64,000 nt of DNA from Bradyrhizobium sp. NDS-1. Its GTDB lineage: Bacteria; Pseudomonadota; Alphaproteobacteria; Rhizobiales; Xanthobacteraceae. The position numbers were made by a program, and so were the translations under genes. The notes beneath the pieces were generated by a model, which saw only the letters and a list, made by a program, of their open reading frames with translations, was not told the origin of the DNA and ran no database searches. Shown here piece by piece: positions 17,312 to 26,208 of this stretch. The stretch covers positions 3,023,501 through 3,087,500 of the forward strand of contig NZ_CP136628.1 of NCBI RefSeq assembly GCF_032918005.1, given 5' to 3'. Position 1 is the first letter of the stretch; each line of letters starts with the position of its first letter.

Positions 17312-17710
17312 TCACGCCGCGACCGCAGTCCCGCTCTTGCGCCATCCCACATATTGCAGCTCGGCGAACACGCCGGTGGCGATGGCCTGCGCCACGACCA
17401 TCAGCTCGCCTGCAAGGTTCGGCGACACCGCGCCGGACAGCAGCAGGCCGATGCTGCCGACCGTCCATGCGGCGTTGCCGATGATGACGAGGAGCAGGAG
17501 CGGCTTCGGCACCGCGGCGCGCGAGGCGAGCCAGCCGACCAGCGCCGTATAGGCGATCAGGAACAAGCCGGTCTCGCGCAGCAGCGCCTCGGGTAGGCTG
17601 AACAGCGCCGCGAAGGCGCCTGCGCCAAAAGTGAATCCGAGCGCGGCGACGCCGCTGAAGACGGCATCGGCGAGCAGGGCGCGGCGCAGGAAGGTGGATG
17701 CTTCGATCAT
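17312..17710 (-). CDS. Four-helix integral membrane protein, hypothetical
   Basis: A 132-residue protein with four hydrophobic spans (for example LLLLVIIGNAAWTVGSIGLL) and short loops. It resembles small DoxX/DUF-type membrane proteins but carries no diagnostic motif I can name. The start at 17710 is supported by AAGGAG 8 bp upstream. It is downstream of the small gene at 17746 on the same strand, probably one operon divergent from the MmyB-type regulator and sharing its operator. Confidence 0.65.
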   Translation of the reverse strand: MIEASTFLRRALLADAVFSGVAALGFTFGAGAFAALFSLPEALLRETGLFLIAYTALVGWLASRAAVPKPLLLLVIIGNAAWTVGSIGLLLSGAVSPNLAGELMVVAQAIATGVFAELQYVGWRKSGTAVAA

Positions 17711-17745
17711 CGTGGTTCTCCTTGGTTGAGGTTGGGGAAGGGACG

Positions 17746-17976
17746 TCAGCGCAATCCGCGCCACCAGGCGCGGACGAGGCGGGCGAGGCGGTACGGACAG
17801 AGGCTCCTGCCGACGCCGTGCTCGAAGGCGATGACCCGCGCGACGACATAATCGCCGGTCGAATGCACGAGCGGCTCGGGCATGTTGAGACTGCGCGCCA
17901 GCATCCGGGTTGCGAATGCCATCGCCCAGGGCACGACGTGGTCTGCGACGGTCCGGTAGAGCAGCAGCGCGATCAT
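17746..17976 (-). CDS. Small hypothetical protein, basic C-terminus
   Basis: A 76-residue protein beginning MIALLLYRTVADHVVPWAMA, with one weak hydrophobic stretch and an Arg/Trp-rich end (RLVRAWWRGLR). No family recognised. AGGAG lies 6 bp before the ATG at 17976; an ATG two codons earlier overlaps the SD. It is the first gene leftward of the palindrome at 18026, opposite a regulator gene, so regulation by that protein is plausible. Confidence 0.55.
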   Translation of the reverse strand: MIALLLYRTVADHVVPWAMAFATRMLARSLNMPEPLVHSTGDYVVARVIAFEHGVGRSLCPYRLARLVRAWWRGLR

Positions 17977-18025
17977 GGTCATCTCCTGTTGCAACCGAAG
18001 ATGCGCCGACCCGCGGGCCAATTCG

Positions 18026-18042
18026 ATTACCTCGCGGGTAAT
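18026..18042. promoter_or_regulatory. Palindromic operator between divergent genes
   Basis: ATTACC-TCGCG-GGTAAT, perfect 6-bp arms. It lies 36 bp before the MmyB-type XRE gene and 50 bp before the leftward operon. I recall ATTACC-N5-GGTAAT as a motif found with MmyB-type regulators. Confidence 0.6.
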
Positions 18043-18077
18043 GGAAGGGCCGAAATCTGCGTGGTAGGTTTTGGGTC

Positions 18078-18899
18078 ATGAACGCACATGCATCCACGGC
18101 CCAGGCCGAACGTAGCCAGCCGATCCATATCGGCGATCATTTGCGCGAATGGCGGCAGCGCCGCCGCATGAGCCAGCTCGATCTGGCCGGTGAGGCCGAG
18201 ATCTCGGCACGTCACCTAAGCTTCGTCGAGACCGGCCGCGCTGCGCCCTCGCGCGACATGGTGCTCAGGCTCGCCGAGCGTCTCGACGTGCCCCTGCGCG
18301 AACGCAACGTGCTGCTGGTCGCCGCCGGCTACGCGCCGGCATTCCCGCAGCGCCAGCTGGAGGATCCGGCCTTGAAATCAGCCCGCCAGGCGATCGACAT
18401 CGTCCTCAGGGCGCACGAGCCCAATCCCGCGCTGGCAGTGGACAGGCACTGGAACCTGATCTCCGCCAATCGCATGGTGGCGCCGCTGCTCGAGGGCATC
18501 CCGCAGCGTCTGCTCGGCCAGCCGCTCAACGTGCTGCGGCTCGCCTTCCATCCGGAGGCGCTGGCATCTCGCACCGTCAATCTCGCGGAATGGTGCGGGC
18601 ACCTGTTGGAGCGGCTGCACCGGCAATGCGAGGCGACCGCCGATCCCGAGCTGATCAAGCTCTACAACGATCTGAAGAGCTATCCCATTCCGGCGCGCTC
18701 GGCGCCGCTGTCGAGCGACAATGTCGCGATCCCGTTCAAGCTGCGACATCAGGGCGAGATCCTCAGCTTCTTCTCCACCACCATGGTGTTTGGCACGCCC
18801 GTCGACATCACGCTGTCGGAGCTGGCACTGGAGACCTTCTTTCCGGCGGACGAGCGCACCGCCGAACGGCTGAAGCACATGGCGACCGCTTTGCCATAG
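18078..18899 (+). CDS. XRE family regulator with MmyB-like C-terminal domain (1 of 2)
   Basis: A 273-residue protein. Residues about 15-80 are an XRE helix-turn-helix (LREWRQRRRMSQLDLAGEAE, SFVETGRAAPSRDMVLRLAE). The rest is a MmyB-type ligand domain (PNPALAVDRHWNLISANR near residue 115), a PAS-like fold that binds fatty-acid-like ligands in studied members. It faces a palindrome and two small leftward genes. A paralogue follows 40 bp downstream in the same direction. Confidence 0.85.
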   Translation: MNAHASTAQAERSQPIHIGDHLREWRQRRRMSQLDLAGEAEISARHLSFVETGRAAPSRDMVLRLAERLDVPLRERNVLLVAAGYAPAFPQRQLEDPALKSARQAIDIVLRAHEPNPALAVDRHWNLISANRMVAPLLEGIPQRLLGQPLNVLRLAFHPEALASRTVNLAEWCGHLLERLHRQCEATADPELIKLYNDLKSYPIPARSAPLSSDNVAIPFKLRHQGEILSFFSTTMVFGTPVDITLSELALETFFPADERTAERLKHMATALP

Positions 18900-18939
18900 C
18901 GGCGTTTACAGGCGGGAGCGGCCCCCGCATAATCTGCCG

Positions 18940-19764
18940 ATGGACACACGATCCTCCCGGCCCTTACGGCCGGTCAACCCGGTCGGCGATCTCCTGCGCG
19001 CCTGGCGCATGCGCCGCGCGCTAAGTCAGGCGGAGCTGGCGTTCGAGGCCGGCATCTCGGTCAAGCATCTGAGCCATGTCGAGACCGGCAAGGCCGCGGC
19101 GAGCCGAGACATCCTGTTGCAGCTCGCATCCGCTCTGGATTTATCCCTGCGCGACCGCAACGCGCTGCTCGAGGCCGGCGGCTTCGCCCGGCAATATGGC
19201 GAGCGCGATCTCGCCGCGCCCGAGCTTGCCGATGCGCAGCGCGCCATCGATCTTCTGCTGCGACGGCACGAGCCGTTCCCCGCGATCGTGACCGACCGGC
19301 GCTGGAACGTAAAGCAGGCCAATCGCGCCGCCTCGCGCCTGATGACCATGCTGCTCGGTTCTGAGCGCATGCAGCGGCCGCTCAATCACATGCGCATGTT
19401 TCTCGCGCCGAACGAGCTCAAGCCTTTCGTCGAGAACTGGCCGACTGTTGCGGCAGCGCTGCTTGCGCGGGCGCGCCATGAAGCGATGGCCGCGCCGCTC
19501 GATGAGGCCCTGCAATCGACCTGGCGCGAATTGATGCGCTTGCCGGAGCTTCCCATGCTTGGGATCGAGGACAACGCCGTGCCGGGACCGCTCTGCGAGG
19601 TGCGCCTGCGCAAGGGCGAGGTCGGCATCGGCCTGATTGGCGCGGTGCTGACGCTCGGCACGCCGCAGGACGTGACGCTGCAGGAGCTTCGTGTCGAGAT
19701 GTTCATGCCTGTTGATGCCGTATCCGAGGCCGCCCTGATCGCGCTCTCGGCTCAGGACGCCTGA
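18940..19764 (+). CDS. XRE family regulator with MmyB-like C-terminal domain (2 of 2)
   Basis: A 274-residue paralogue of the preceding gene with the same two-domain layout: HTH (LLRAWRMRRALSQAELAFEA, HVETGKAAASRDILLQLA) and MmyB domain (PFPAIVTDRRWNVKQANR). The two are clearly related but well diverged, so this is an old tandem duplication. No separate operator was seen in the 40-bp gap, so it is probably co-transcribed. Its 3' end overlaps the convergent thioesterase gene by 13 bp. Confidence 0.83.
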   Translation: MDTRSSRPLRPVNPVGDLLRAWRMRRALSQAELAFEAGISVKHLSHVETGKAAASRDILLQLASALDLSLRDRNALLEAGGFARQYGERDLAAPELADAQRAIDLLLRRHEPFPAIVTDRRWNVKQANRAASRLMTMLLGSERMQRPLNHMRMFLAPNELKPFVENWPTVAAALLARARHEAMAAPLDEALQSTWRELMRLPELPMLGIEDNAVPGPLCEVRLRKGEVGIGLIGAVLTLGTPQDVTLQELRVEMFMPVDAVSEAALIALSAQDA

Positions 19765-20552
19765 GCTTGCATGGCGTCGCGTCGTTCAAAGCTCATGGCC
19801 TGCATCACCTCCGCGAACGGCCCCTTGAGGTCGCTCAGTGTTGCCGTGGTGAGGCCCGCGCCGTTGGCACCGACGCGTGTGGCGGCACGGATCAGGATCC
19901 ATTCGCTCTCCGGCGGACGAAAAAAATAGAGGCTGATCTCCGGGTTGATGAAGGTCCATTCGCGCATGTCGACGATCTGCGCGACGCCGCTGGAAAAGTC
20001 CGCGGCCTGCACCGCCTGCAACAGCGGCGTGTTCGGCTCGCCCTCGACCAGCGGCGAGTCGAGCCGCATCCAGGCGGCCGCCGGGCCCGGCTTTTCCAGC
20101 GCGCCCTCGATCAGCCGCACCGACACGTTTTGGAAATAGCGGCTCCATTTCTGCGCGAAGGCCGGCGGCGGGACGCCCGCCTCTGGCGCCTTGTCGGCCG
20201 CCGCTTGCCTCGCAAAGGGATCGACGGGCGAGCCTGCGCTCGGCGCCGTCAGCAGCGCGGTGCAGCGGCCGATCTCGGTCTCGCCGTCCATCAGCCGCAC
20301 ATGCAAGGTCTTGGCCTTGCGGCCGTCGCGCAGCAATTCGCTGATGGTCCTGAAGGCGCGCAGGCCTGCCGGCCGCCACAGATCGAAGGTCAGGCGCCGC
20401 ACCGCGAAGCCGGATTCGGCGGCGAGACGCTCGACCTCGCGGGTCATGAGCGCAGTGGTGGCGCTTCCCTGCAACATGTCCGGCGACCACGGACCGCCGG
20501 CGTGCTCCGTGGCCCGGAACTGATGGCCTTCCGGCCTGAAAATGGCGCTCAT
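19752..20552 (-). CDS. Acyl-CoA thioesterase-like double-hotdog protein
   Basis: A 266-residue protein read as a TesB-like double-hotdog thioesterase: the N-terminal half has GGPWSPDMLQGSATTALMTR and VRRLTFDLWRPAGLRAFRT, the second half AAWMRLDSPLVEGEPNTPLL then SGVAQIVDMREWTFINPEIS, which includes the Asp/Gln-type active-site region. It would hydrolyse an acyl-CoA. GAGGAGACACC before the ATG fixes the start. The next gene (FrnE-like) is divergent across a 167-bp gap without other features. Confidence 0.75.
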   Translation of the reverse strand: MSAIFRPEGHQFRATEHAGGPWSPDMLQGSATTALMTREVERLAAESGFAVRRLTFDLWRPAGLRAFRTISELLRDGRKAKTLHVRLMDGETEIGRCTALLTAPSAGSPVDPFARQAAADKAPEAGVPPPAFAQKWSRYFQNVSVRLIEGALEKPGPAAAWMRLDSPLVEGEPNTPLLQAVQAADFSSGVAQIVDMREWTFINPEISLYFFRPPESEWILIRAATRVGANGAGLTTATLSDLKGPFAEVMQAMSFERRDAMQAQAS

Positions 20553-20719
20553 TGCGGTGTCTCCTCGGCTGCATCGTGGCCGCGAGTATCCGGGCCGGCG
20601 GGACCTGTCGCAATAACCGCAGAGGTGAAGTCGTGAGCCATGCAGGACCGGTGCCTTGCGTCGTGTCCGGTTCGGCTTATCTTCCGGCGAACCCGTATTG
20701 CCCGAAGGAGGCGCCTGAC

Positions 20720-21385
20720 ATGAGCACGCTCAAACCGCTCCAGATCGACGTCGTCTCCGACGTGGTGTGCCCCTGGTGCTATATCGGCAAGCACCGGATC
20801 GAGAGCGCGCTGGCGCTCGTTCCGGACGTTCCGGTCAAGCTCAATTTCCGCCCGTTCTTCCTCAATCCCTGGGTGCCGCGCGAGGGCATCAGCCGCGAGG
20901 CCTACCTCACCCAGAAGTTCGGCTCGGTCGAGGCCTACAAGGGCATTGCCGGACGCGTGGTCGCGGCCGCGGGCGAGGAGGGGCTCGTCTACAAGCCCGA
21001 GCTGGTGGCACGCCAGCCCAACACGACCGATTGCCATCGCCTGATCCTGTGGGCCGAGGCGATCGGCAAGGCGCCCGAGATGAAGCAGCGCCTGATGGAG
21101 CTGTATTTCCGCGACGGCGGCGATCTCACCGATGTGAACGTGCTGGTGCAGGCGGCCGCCGATGTCGGCCTCGATGCCGACGACGTGCGCAAGCGCCTAG
21201 CCACCGACGACGACGTCGCGCGCGTCTCGGCCGACGCACAGGAAGCCGCCGAGAAGGGTATCTCCGGCGTGCCCACTTACGTCTTCGCGCAGAAATACGC
21301 CGTCTCCGGCGCGCAGGATCCGAACCTGCTCGCCCGCGCGATCCGCGAGGTCTCGGCAGAGATCAACGCACAGGCGGCGGAGTAG
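20720..21385 (+). CDS. DsbA family oxidoreductase, FrnE-like
   Basis: A 221-residue cytosolic protein (no signal peptide) with a thioredoxin fold and helical insertion. The redox motif CPWC lies near residue 18 (VSDVVCPWCYIGKHRIE), and the cis-Pro loop is GISGVPTYVFAQKYAVSGAQ near the C-terminus, typical of FrnE/2-hydroxychromene-2-carboxylate isomerase-like proteins. It is probably a disulfide oxidoreductase. GAAGGAG 9 bp before the ATG at 20720 fixes the start; an upstream frame to 20552 is non-homologous. The 3' end overlaps the convergent GNAT-like gene by 23 bp. Confidence 0.88.
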   Translation: MSTLKPLQIDVVSDVVCPWCYIGKHRIESALALVPDVPVKLNFRPFFLNPWVPREGISREAYLTQKFGSVEAYKGIAGRVVAAAGEEGLVYKPELVARQPNTTDCHRLILWAEAIGKAPEMKQRLMELYFRDGGDLTDVNVLVQAAADVGLDADDVRKRLATDDDVARVSADAQEAAEKGISGVPTYVFAQKYAVSGAQDPNLLARAIREVSAEINAQAAE

Positions 21386-22562
21386 CTTTCGCTGATTTGC
21401 GGAGCCGGCGAACCATACGTCGTGCAGCCTCATGCGCGGCGTTGACGCCGACCAGCGCTCCATGGACGAGCGCGACCACCGGATCGTGCCGCCGCAGCGG
21501 GATCAGCACGTCGCCGACCGCGAAACGCCCGCGCCAGATCGGGTTGATCATGGGGTGGTCGGCGCTCGCGGTGGAATCCGCGCTGGCGATGGCGGGATCG
21601 GCGCAGAGATGGCGGGTGAGGTCGAGCGTGAGCTGCACGCCCGGTGAATATCTGGCAAAGCGCTCGTCGATGCCGAGCTTGAAGAAGAACGCGCGATCCT
21701 GATGGCGCAGCACGATGCCGGCGGCAATCGGCGTCGTGCCGGCGCGAAGCGTGATGATCTCGCACTGCGCGGTCTCTGCCAGCGCCGGGACGGCGCGGCG
21801 AATGAAGGTCGCATCGCCCGCATGCCGGACCAGTGCGGTGCCGCGCTCGCCCTTCCAGCCGCTGGCTTCGAGCCGCAGGAATGTTTCGAGCGCGGACCCG
21901 ATCTCGTCAGGCCGGCGTGCGACGTCGAACGTAACAGGGCCGCGCTGTTCGAGGCGATGGCGCAGGCGCCGCAGCTCCTTGAGCTTCTTGGCGCCGAGTG
22001 CATCGCGCAGTAGCGTTTCAGCATCCTGCGCCGCGTCGAGGCAGGCGCGAATGTAGGAGGAAAGCACGCGCGGCTTCAGGCCATCGCGGCTCAGGACCTG
22101 CCTGAGTGCATTCATCGCAGCACCGTCGAGCGCGACGTCGTTCAGCACGAGCGCATGCGCGCCGACCGCGCGCGCCTGCTGCAACAGAGCCGCGGCCGCC
22201 TCGATCGGCGCGTCGCGGTCGATCAGCGGACTGCACAGCGTGCCGTAGGGATACGCGCTCACCAGCGCGGGCAGGGGGATCTTTAGGGCCCGCCACAGCG
22301 AGATCACCGGCATCAGCCCGATCAGCCGCGCCGAAGAACTGTCGAATGCGGGCAGTGCCGAGGCTTTGGTGCGGCCGCGCGCGGTTGCGCTGACGGCGAG
22401 TTCCCAGGCAGGCAGGTAATATCCGTTCGGCTCGACGGCGCGTTGCGCGAGTGCGCGCCATTGGCCTGGGTCGATCGTCGCGAGCGGAACGCACGCACTC
22501 GCGGCGTCGGCATGCCTTGCCGATGCCGGCTTGATCGCCGCCTGCTGCGCGATGTCGGCCAC
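21363..22562 (-). CDS. GNAT-like N-acetyltransferase (BioF2/CelD-type)
   Basis: A 399-residue protein with a FemAB/BioF2-like acetyltransferase domain in the C-terminal half: ALGAKKLKELRRLRHRLEQ, FLRLEASGWKGERGTAL, IAAGIVLRHQDRAFFFKLGI and ARYSPGVQLTLDLTRHL. Related proteins (CelD-like) act in polysaccharide or lipid modification. No membrane span or signal peptide. The start is a GTG at 22562 with GGGGACGACGGGAC upstream. Neighbours on both sides are convergent or unrelated; the 165-bp gap to ccoG holds only a small hairpin. Confidence 0.75.
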   Translation of the reverse strand: MADIAQQAAIKPASARHADAASACVPLATIDPGQWRALAQRAVEPNGYYLPAWELAVSATARGRTKASALPAFDSSSARLIGLMPVISLWRALKIPLPALVSAYPYGTLCSPLIDRDAPIEAAAALLQQARAVGAHALVLNDVALDGAAMNALRQVLSRDGLKPRVLSSYIRACLDAAQDAETLLRDALGAKKLKELRRLRHRLEQRGPVTFDVARRPDEIGSALETFLRLEASGWKGERGTALVRHAGDATFIRRAVPALAETAQCEIITLRAGTTPIAAGIVLRHQDRAFFFKLGIDERFARYSPGVQLTLDLTRHLCADPAIASADSTASADHPMINPIWRGRFAVGDVLIPLRRHDPVVALVHGALVGVNAAHEAARRMVRRLRKSAKATPPPVR

Positions 22563-22727
22563 GTCCCGTCGTCCCCAATCACGCGGGCTGAGCCCGTGTT
22601 ACGCTGCTCATCCTTAGCGCAAAGAATGGAAAATACCGTTGGGACGCCGCTTCAATTCGAGCGGTAGTATTAACGTTTCGTTGAGCATGTGGCGGCAGGC
22701 CGCTGGATGCGCAGTGGATTGCGGACG

Positions 22728-24167
22728 TCATTGATCGCCCGGCAAGAAATGGTCGCGGGCGGTTGCCCGTCCGCCGCTGGCGGTGTCGGTGATGGCGATG
22801 TCGACGTCGCGCGAGGTCTTGGGCAGGTCGCTGGGACCGACCTGGACCGACAGCCTGACCTCGCGGGTCTGGTCCTGGCCAACCTCGACGATCGGCTTGC
22901 CGTCCGAGCCGGATTCGATACCGGCGACGCGAATGGTCGCGCCGGGCAGGCCGGAAATCTCGAGCGTAAACGATCGCTGCGCGCCCTTGTTGAGGATGCG
23001 CACGGTATAGTCGTTGCGCACGCCGCCGTCCGAGAGCTGGACGAAGAGGGGATTGCGCTCGTGCAGCACGTTGACCTCCATCGTCGCGCGGGTGGCGAGC
23101 GTATAGAGCATGATGCTGCCCACGAGGGTGATGGCCGCGGCGTAGATCACGGTGCGCGGGCGGACGATGCGATAGATCGGCGGCTTGCCGTCGCGCCGGC
23201 GCTGCATGTTGATGTCGGTGTCGTAGCCGATCAGCCCCTTGGGCCGGCCGATCTCGCTCATCACGTTGTCGCAGGCGTCGATGCACAGGCCGCACTGGAT
23301 GCAGCCGAGCTGGATGCCGTGGCGGATGTCGACGCCGGTCGGGCAGACATTGATGCACTGGTGGCAGTCGACGCAATCGCCGGCGAGATCGCCCTGCGCG
23401 CGCGCGGCGTCCGCCTTCTTCACCGACATGCGCGGCTCGCCGCGGTCGCGTCGATAGGTGACGTTGAGCGCCCATTCGTCGGTCAGAGCCGCCTGGATGC
23501 GCGGCCATGGGCACATGTAGATGCACATCTGCTCGCGCGCGTGGCCGGCAAAGACATAGGTCGTTGCGGTCAGGATGCCGATCCAGAGATAGGCGATGAA
23601 CGGGGCCTCGAAGGTGGCGAGCTCCTTCACCAGCGTCGGCGCGTCGGCGAAATAAAGCACCCAGGCTCCGCCGGTCCACCACGCGATCATGATCCAGAGG
23701 AAATGCTTCAGCGCAACCTTCCGGATATGGTCGAACGTCCAATAGTGCTTGTCGCCCTGCATGCGCTCGCGGCGGTCGCCCTCGACCCAACGCTCCACGG
23801 CATAGAACAGGTCGGTCCACACCGTCTGCGGGCAGAGATAGCCGCACCACAGCCGTCCCGCGACCGCGTTCATCAGAAACAGAGCCATCGCCGCGAGAAT
23901 GAGCAGGCCGGTGAAGTAATAGACCTCCTGCGGCCACAGCTCGATGAAGAAGAAATAGAAGCGGCGATGCGGCAGGTCGATCAACACGGCCTGGTCGGGC
24001 AGGCCGGGGCCGCGGTTCCAGCGTACGAACGGCAGGAGATAATAGACCCCCAGCGTGACACAGAGGATCGCCCATTTAATGCGGCGGAACGGCCCGTGGA
24101 CCGACTGGGGATAGACCTTTCTGCGCTTCTCGTAGAGAGGTCCCTCGATGAAGGTGTCGTCGGTCAT
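22728..24167 (-). CDS. ccoG: Cytochrome c oxidase accessory protein CcoG (FixG-like)
   Basis: A 479-residue membrane ferredoxin-like protein. It has membrane spans near residues 33-52, 85-105 and 155-200, the conserved WCGYLCPQTVW motif, CIYMCPWPRIQ, and a double [4Fe-4S] block (CVDCHQCINVCPTGVDIRHG and CIQCGLCIDACD). The periplasmic C-terminus is Ig-like. CcoG assists cbb3-type oxidase assembly, as a Cu(II)-reducing factor. No ccoNOPQ or ccoHIS genes are near; instead it is the last gene of sqr-trxC-DUF2892-ccoG. A second, canonical copy elsewhere in the genome is likely but cannot be checked here. Confidence 0.92.
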   Translation of the reverse strand: MTDDTFIEGPLYEKRRKVYPQSVHGPFRRIKWAILCVTLGVYYLLPFVRWNRGPGLPDQAVLIDLPHRRFYFFFIELWPQEVYYFTGLLILAAMALFLMNAVAGRLWCGYLCPQTVWTDLFYAVERWVEGDRRERMQGDKHYWTFDHIRKVALKHFLWIMIAWWTGGAWVLYFADAPTLVKELATFEAPFIAYLWIGILTATTYVFAGHAREQMCIYMCPWPRIQAALTDEWALNVTYRRDRGEPRMSVKKADAARAQGDLAGDCVDCHQCINVCPTGVDIRHGIQLGCIQCGLCIDACDNVMSEIGRPKGLIGYDTDINMQRRRDGKPPIYRIVRPRTVIYAAAITLVGSIMLYTLATRATMEVNVLHERNPLFVQLSDGGVRNDYTVRILNKGAQRSFTLEISGLPGATIRVAGIESGSDGKPIVEVGQDQTREVRLSVQVGPSDLPKTSRDVDIAITDTASGGRATARDHFLPGDQ

Positions 24168-24203
24168 GGCAAATTCCCCCGCATCACAACTGCGTCGGCG
24201 CGT

Positions 24204-24407
24204 TCAGGAGAACGCGCAGCCGCTGCTCAGGCCCAGCTTCCTGAACACGATCGCCGCCGGGCAGAAGCCGGTGATCGAGGCCTGCAACATGTTCAAACCG
24301 GCGAAGGCCGTCAGCAGGTACCAATATGCATTCACGTAGGTGCCCAGTGCGAGACCGAGCAGGACGACGCATCCCGCAAAGGCTAGGACGGCTTTATCGA
24401 CATTCAT
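24204..24407 (-). CDS. DUF2892 (YgaP-type) membrane protein
   Basis: A 67-residue protein with two membrane spans and the family-typical ITGFCPAAIVFRKLGLSSGC segment carrying two Cys. Members occur alone or fused to rhodanese domains (as in YgaP) and are commonly found in sulfur-handling operons. AAAGGAG 8 bp before the ATG fixes the start. It is 16 bp downstream of trxC and 36 bp upstream of ccoG on the same strand, clearly one operon. Confidence 0.88.
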   Translation of the reverse strand: MNVDKAVLAFAGCVVLLGLALGTYVNAYWYLLTAFAGLNMLQASITGFCPAAIVFRKLGLSSGCAFS

Positions 24408-24423
24408 GGCAGGCTCCTTTTGC

Positions 24424-24867
24424 TTACGAACGGTTCAGGTTGGCTTCGGTCCAGGCGACGATGCTGCGCGCATCCATCGCGCCGGATTGGCGGGCGATCT
24501 CACGGCCACCGCGCATCAGCAGCAGCGTCGGAATTCCGCTGATGTTGAGGCGCGAGGATAGAGCGGGTGTGTCGTCCGAATTCAGCTTCAGAAGACGCAC
24601 GCCGGGTTCGAGCTGTTGCGCCGCGCGCTCGAACATCGGGGCCATGGCGCGGCAGGGACCGCACCATGGCGCCCAGACGTCGATCAGCACGGGGATGTCG
24701 CTGCCGGCGACATGGCGATCGAAGCCGGTCTCGTCCACGTCGATCGGCCGGCCCGTGAACATCGGCTGATGACAGGCGCCGCAGCGCGCGCCTTGCGGCG
24801 TGCGATCGGCGGGCAGGCGATTGATGCGCCGGCAATGTCCGCAGACGATCTGGCGTGTCGTGCTCAT
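24424..24867 (-). CDS. trxC: Thioredoxin TrxC (thioredoxin 2)
   Basis: A 147-residue thioredoxin with the N-terminal zinc-ribbon of the TrxC type (CGHCRRINRLP and CGACHQPMF, residues 9-12 and 29-32), then a thioredoxin domain with WCGPC at 68-72 and the cis-Pro loop SGIPTLLLMRGG. It reduces protein disulfides, and may reduce persulfides in this context. Its ATG overlaps the stop of the upstream sqr gene as ATGA, indicating translational coupling. Second gene of the leftward divergon arm. Confidence 0.93.
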   Translation of the reverse strand: MSTTRQIVCGHCRRINRLPADRTPQGARCGACHQPMFTGRPIDVDETGFDRHVAGSDIPVLIDVWAPWCGPCRAMAPMFERAAQQLEPGVRLLKLNSDDTPALSSRLNISGIPTLLLMRGGREIARQSGAMDARSIVAWTEANLNRS

Positions 24868-26150
24868 GTGCCTGTTCGGACCTCCTTGATCTTGGCGATG
24901 TTCAGCCTGTCGAGCAGGAAGCGCTCGTAGAACGGCTCGCTCTCGCCGCGCCGCATCTTGCGCAGGAAGTATTTCTCGAAGGCGACCTTGGCGAGGTGCA
25001 CCCATTCGCCCTTTGAGGACCAATTGACGTTGCGCGGCGGAATCTGCGGCTGCGCCAGGAAGGCAACGCCGGAATCGCCGAAATCGGCGAGGCAGATCGC
25101 GTTCCAGGTAGGCTGCGCCGTCGCCGCCTTGCCGCGCAGCAGGGCGCCGATGTTCATCGCGGTCGCCGTCACCATGGATTCGATCATGAAGCCAGTCTTG
25201 GGAACGCCGACCGGCACCGGCGTCGCGCCGACCGGCGCGATCGCAACGCAGACACCGACCGCAAAGACGTTGGGGAAGGTTGGATTCTGCTGATGCTTGT
25301 CGACGATGACAAAGCCGCGCGGATTGGTCAGATTCTCGATGCCGCGCACCGCCTCCACGCCGCGAAAGGCGGGCAACATCATCGAATAAGCGAAAGGCAG
25401 CTCATGAGCCTTGCGGGACGTGCCGTTGTCGGAGAACTCTTCCACCGTCATCAAGCCTGGGGCGACATTGTCGACGCGGGCGTTGGTGATCCACTTGATG
25501 TGCTTCTCACGCATCTCGCTTTCCAGAAGGCCCTTGGTGTCCCCGACGCCGTCGAGACCGAGATGTCCGATATACGGCTCCGAGGTGACGAACGTCATCG
25601 GCACCCGGTCTCGTAGCTTCCGTCTGCGCAGCTCCGTTTCGAGGATGAAGAGAAACTCGTAAGCCGGCCCGAAGCAGGAAGCGCCCTGGACAGCGCCGAT
25701 CACGATCGGGCCGGGATTGGCCGCGAGCTTCTCGAACGCGTCTCTCGCATGCGTGGCGTGATCGACGTGACAGATCGATTGGGTGTGGCCTTGCGGGCCG
25801 AGGCCGGGGACTTCGTCGAATGCGAGTTCGGGACCGGTCGCGACGACCAGATAATCGTAGTCGATCGACGTCCCGTCGCCGAGTTCGACACGGTTCTCGG
25901 TCGGGTGGACGCGCTTTGCGCCCTGCGTCAGCAGCCGCACCCCCTTGCGTTTCATGATGTCCGCGAGATCGATCTCGATCTCTTCGCGCTTGCGCCAGCC
26001 GACTGCCACCCAGGGATTCGAAGGCACGAAATGATAGACCGCGCCTTGCGAGATGACGCTGAGGCGGTCCTCCTTTCTCAACTGGGGTAGCAATTCATAG
26101 GCCATCAGCGTTCCGCTCAGACCGGCTCCGACTACGACAATCTCCGCCAT
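24864..26150 (-). CDS. sqr: Sulfide:quinone oxidoreductase-like FAD protein
   Basis: A 428-residue flavoprotein. The N-terminal FAD motif is VVVGAGLSGTLMAYEL; the second nucleotide region is YDYLVVATGPEL; Cys residues fit the SQR redox pair (GASCFGPAYEF near 160 and AVGVCVAIAP near 345). The C-terminal KTGFMIESMVTATAMNI is typical of SQR. It would oxidise sulfide to a persulfide or polysulfide and pass electrons to quinone at the inner membrane. Flavocytochrome c-type or NADH dehydrogenase-like alternatives are less likely. GGAGG 5 bp before the ATG fixes the start. It is controlled from the 26209-26249 palindrome. Confidence 0.85.
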   Translation of the reverse strand: MAEIVVVGAGLSGTLMAYELLPQLRKEDRLSVISQGAVYHFVPSNPWVAVGWRKREEIEIDLADIMKRKGVRLLTQGAKRVHPTENRVELGDGTSIDYDYLVVATGPELAFDEVPGLGPQGHTQSICHVDHATHARDAFEKLAANPGPIVIGAVQGASCFGPAYEFLFILETELRRRKLRDRVPMTFVTSEPYIGHLGLDGVGDTKGLLESEMREKHIKWITNARVDNVAPGLMTVEEFSDNGTSRKAHELPFAYSMMLPAFRGVEAVRGIENLTNPRGFVIVDKHQQNPTFPNVFAVGVCVAIAPVGATPVPVGVPKTGFMIESMVTATAMNIGALLRGKAATAQPTWNAICLADFGDSGVAFLAQPQIPPRNVNWSSKGEWVHLAKVAFEKYFLRKMRRGESEPFYERFLLDRLNIAKIKEVRTGT

Positions 26151-26208
26151 GGGTACCTCCGTTGGACCAAGTTGCTCCGCCGGTTCAGTTCCGGCTGTCA
26201 TGCGACGC

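Noticed and set aside
22563..22727. Hairpin ACGCGGGCT-GA-GCCCGTGT between ccoG and the GNAT-like gene
   Set aside because: It could be a terminator but has no T-run and is imperfect, so it was not listed as a feature.
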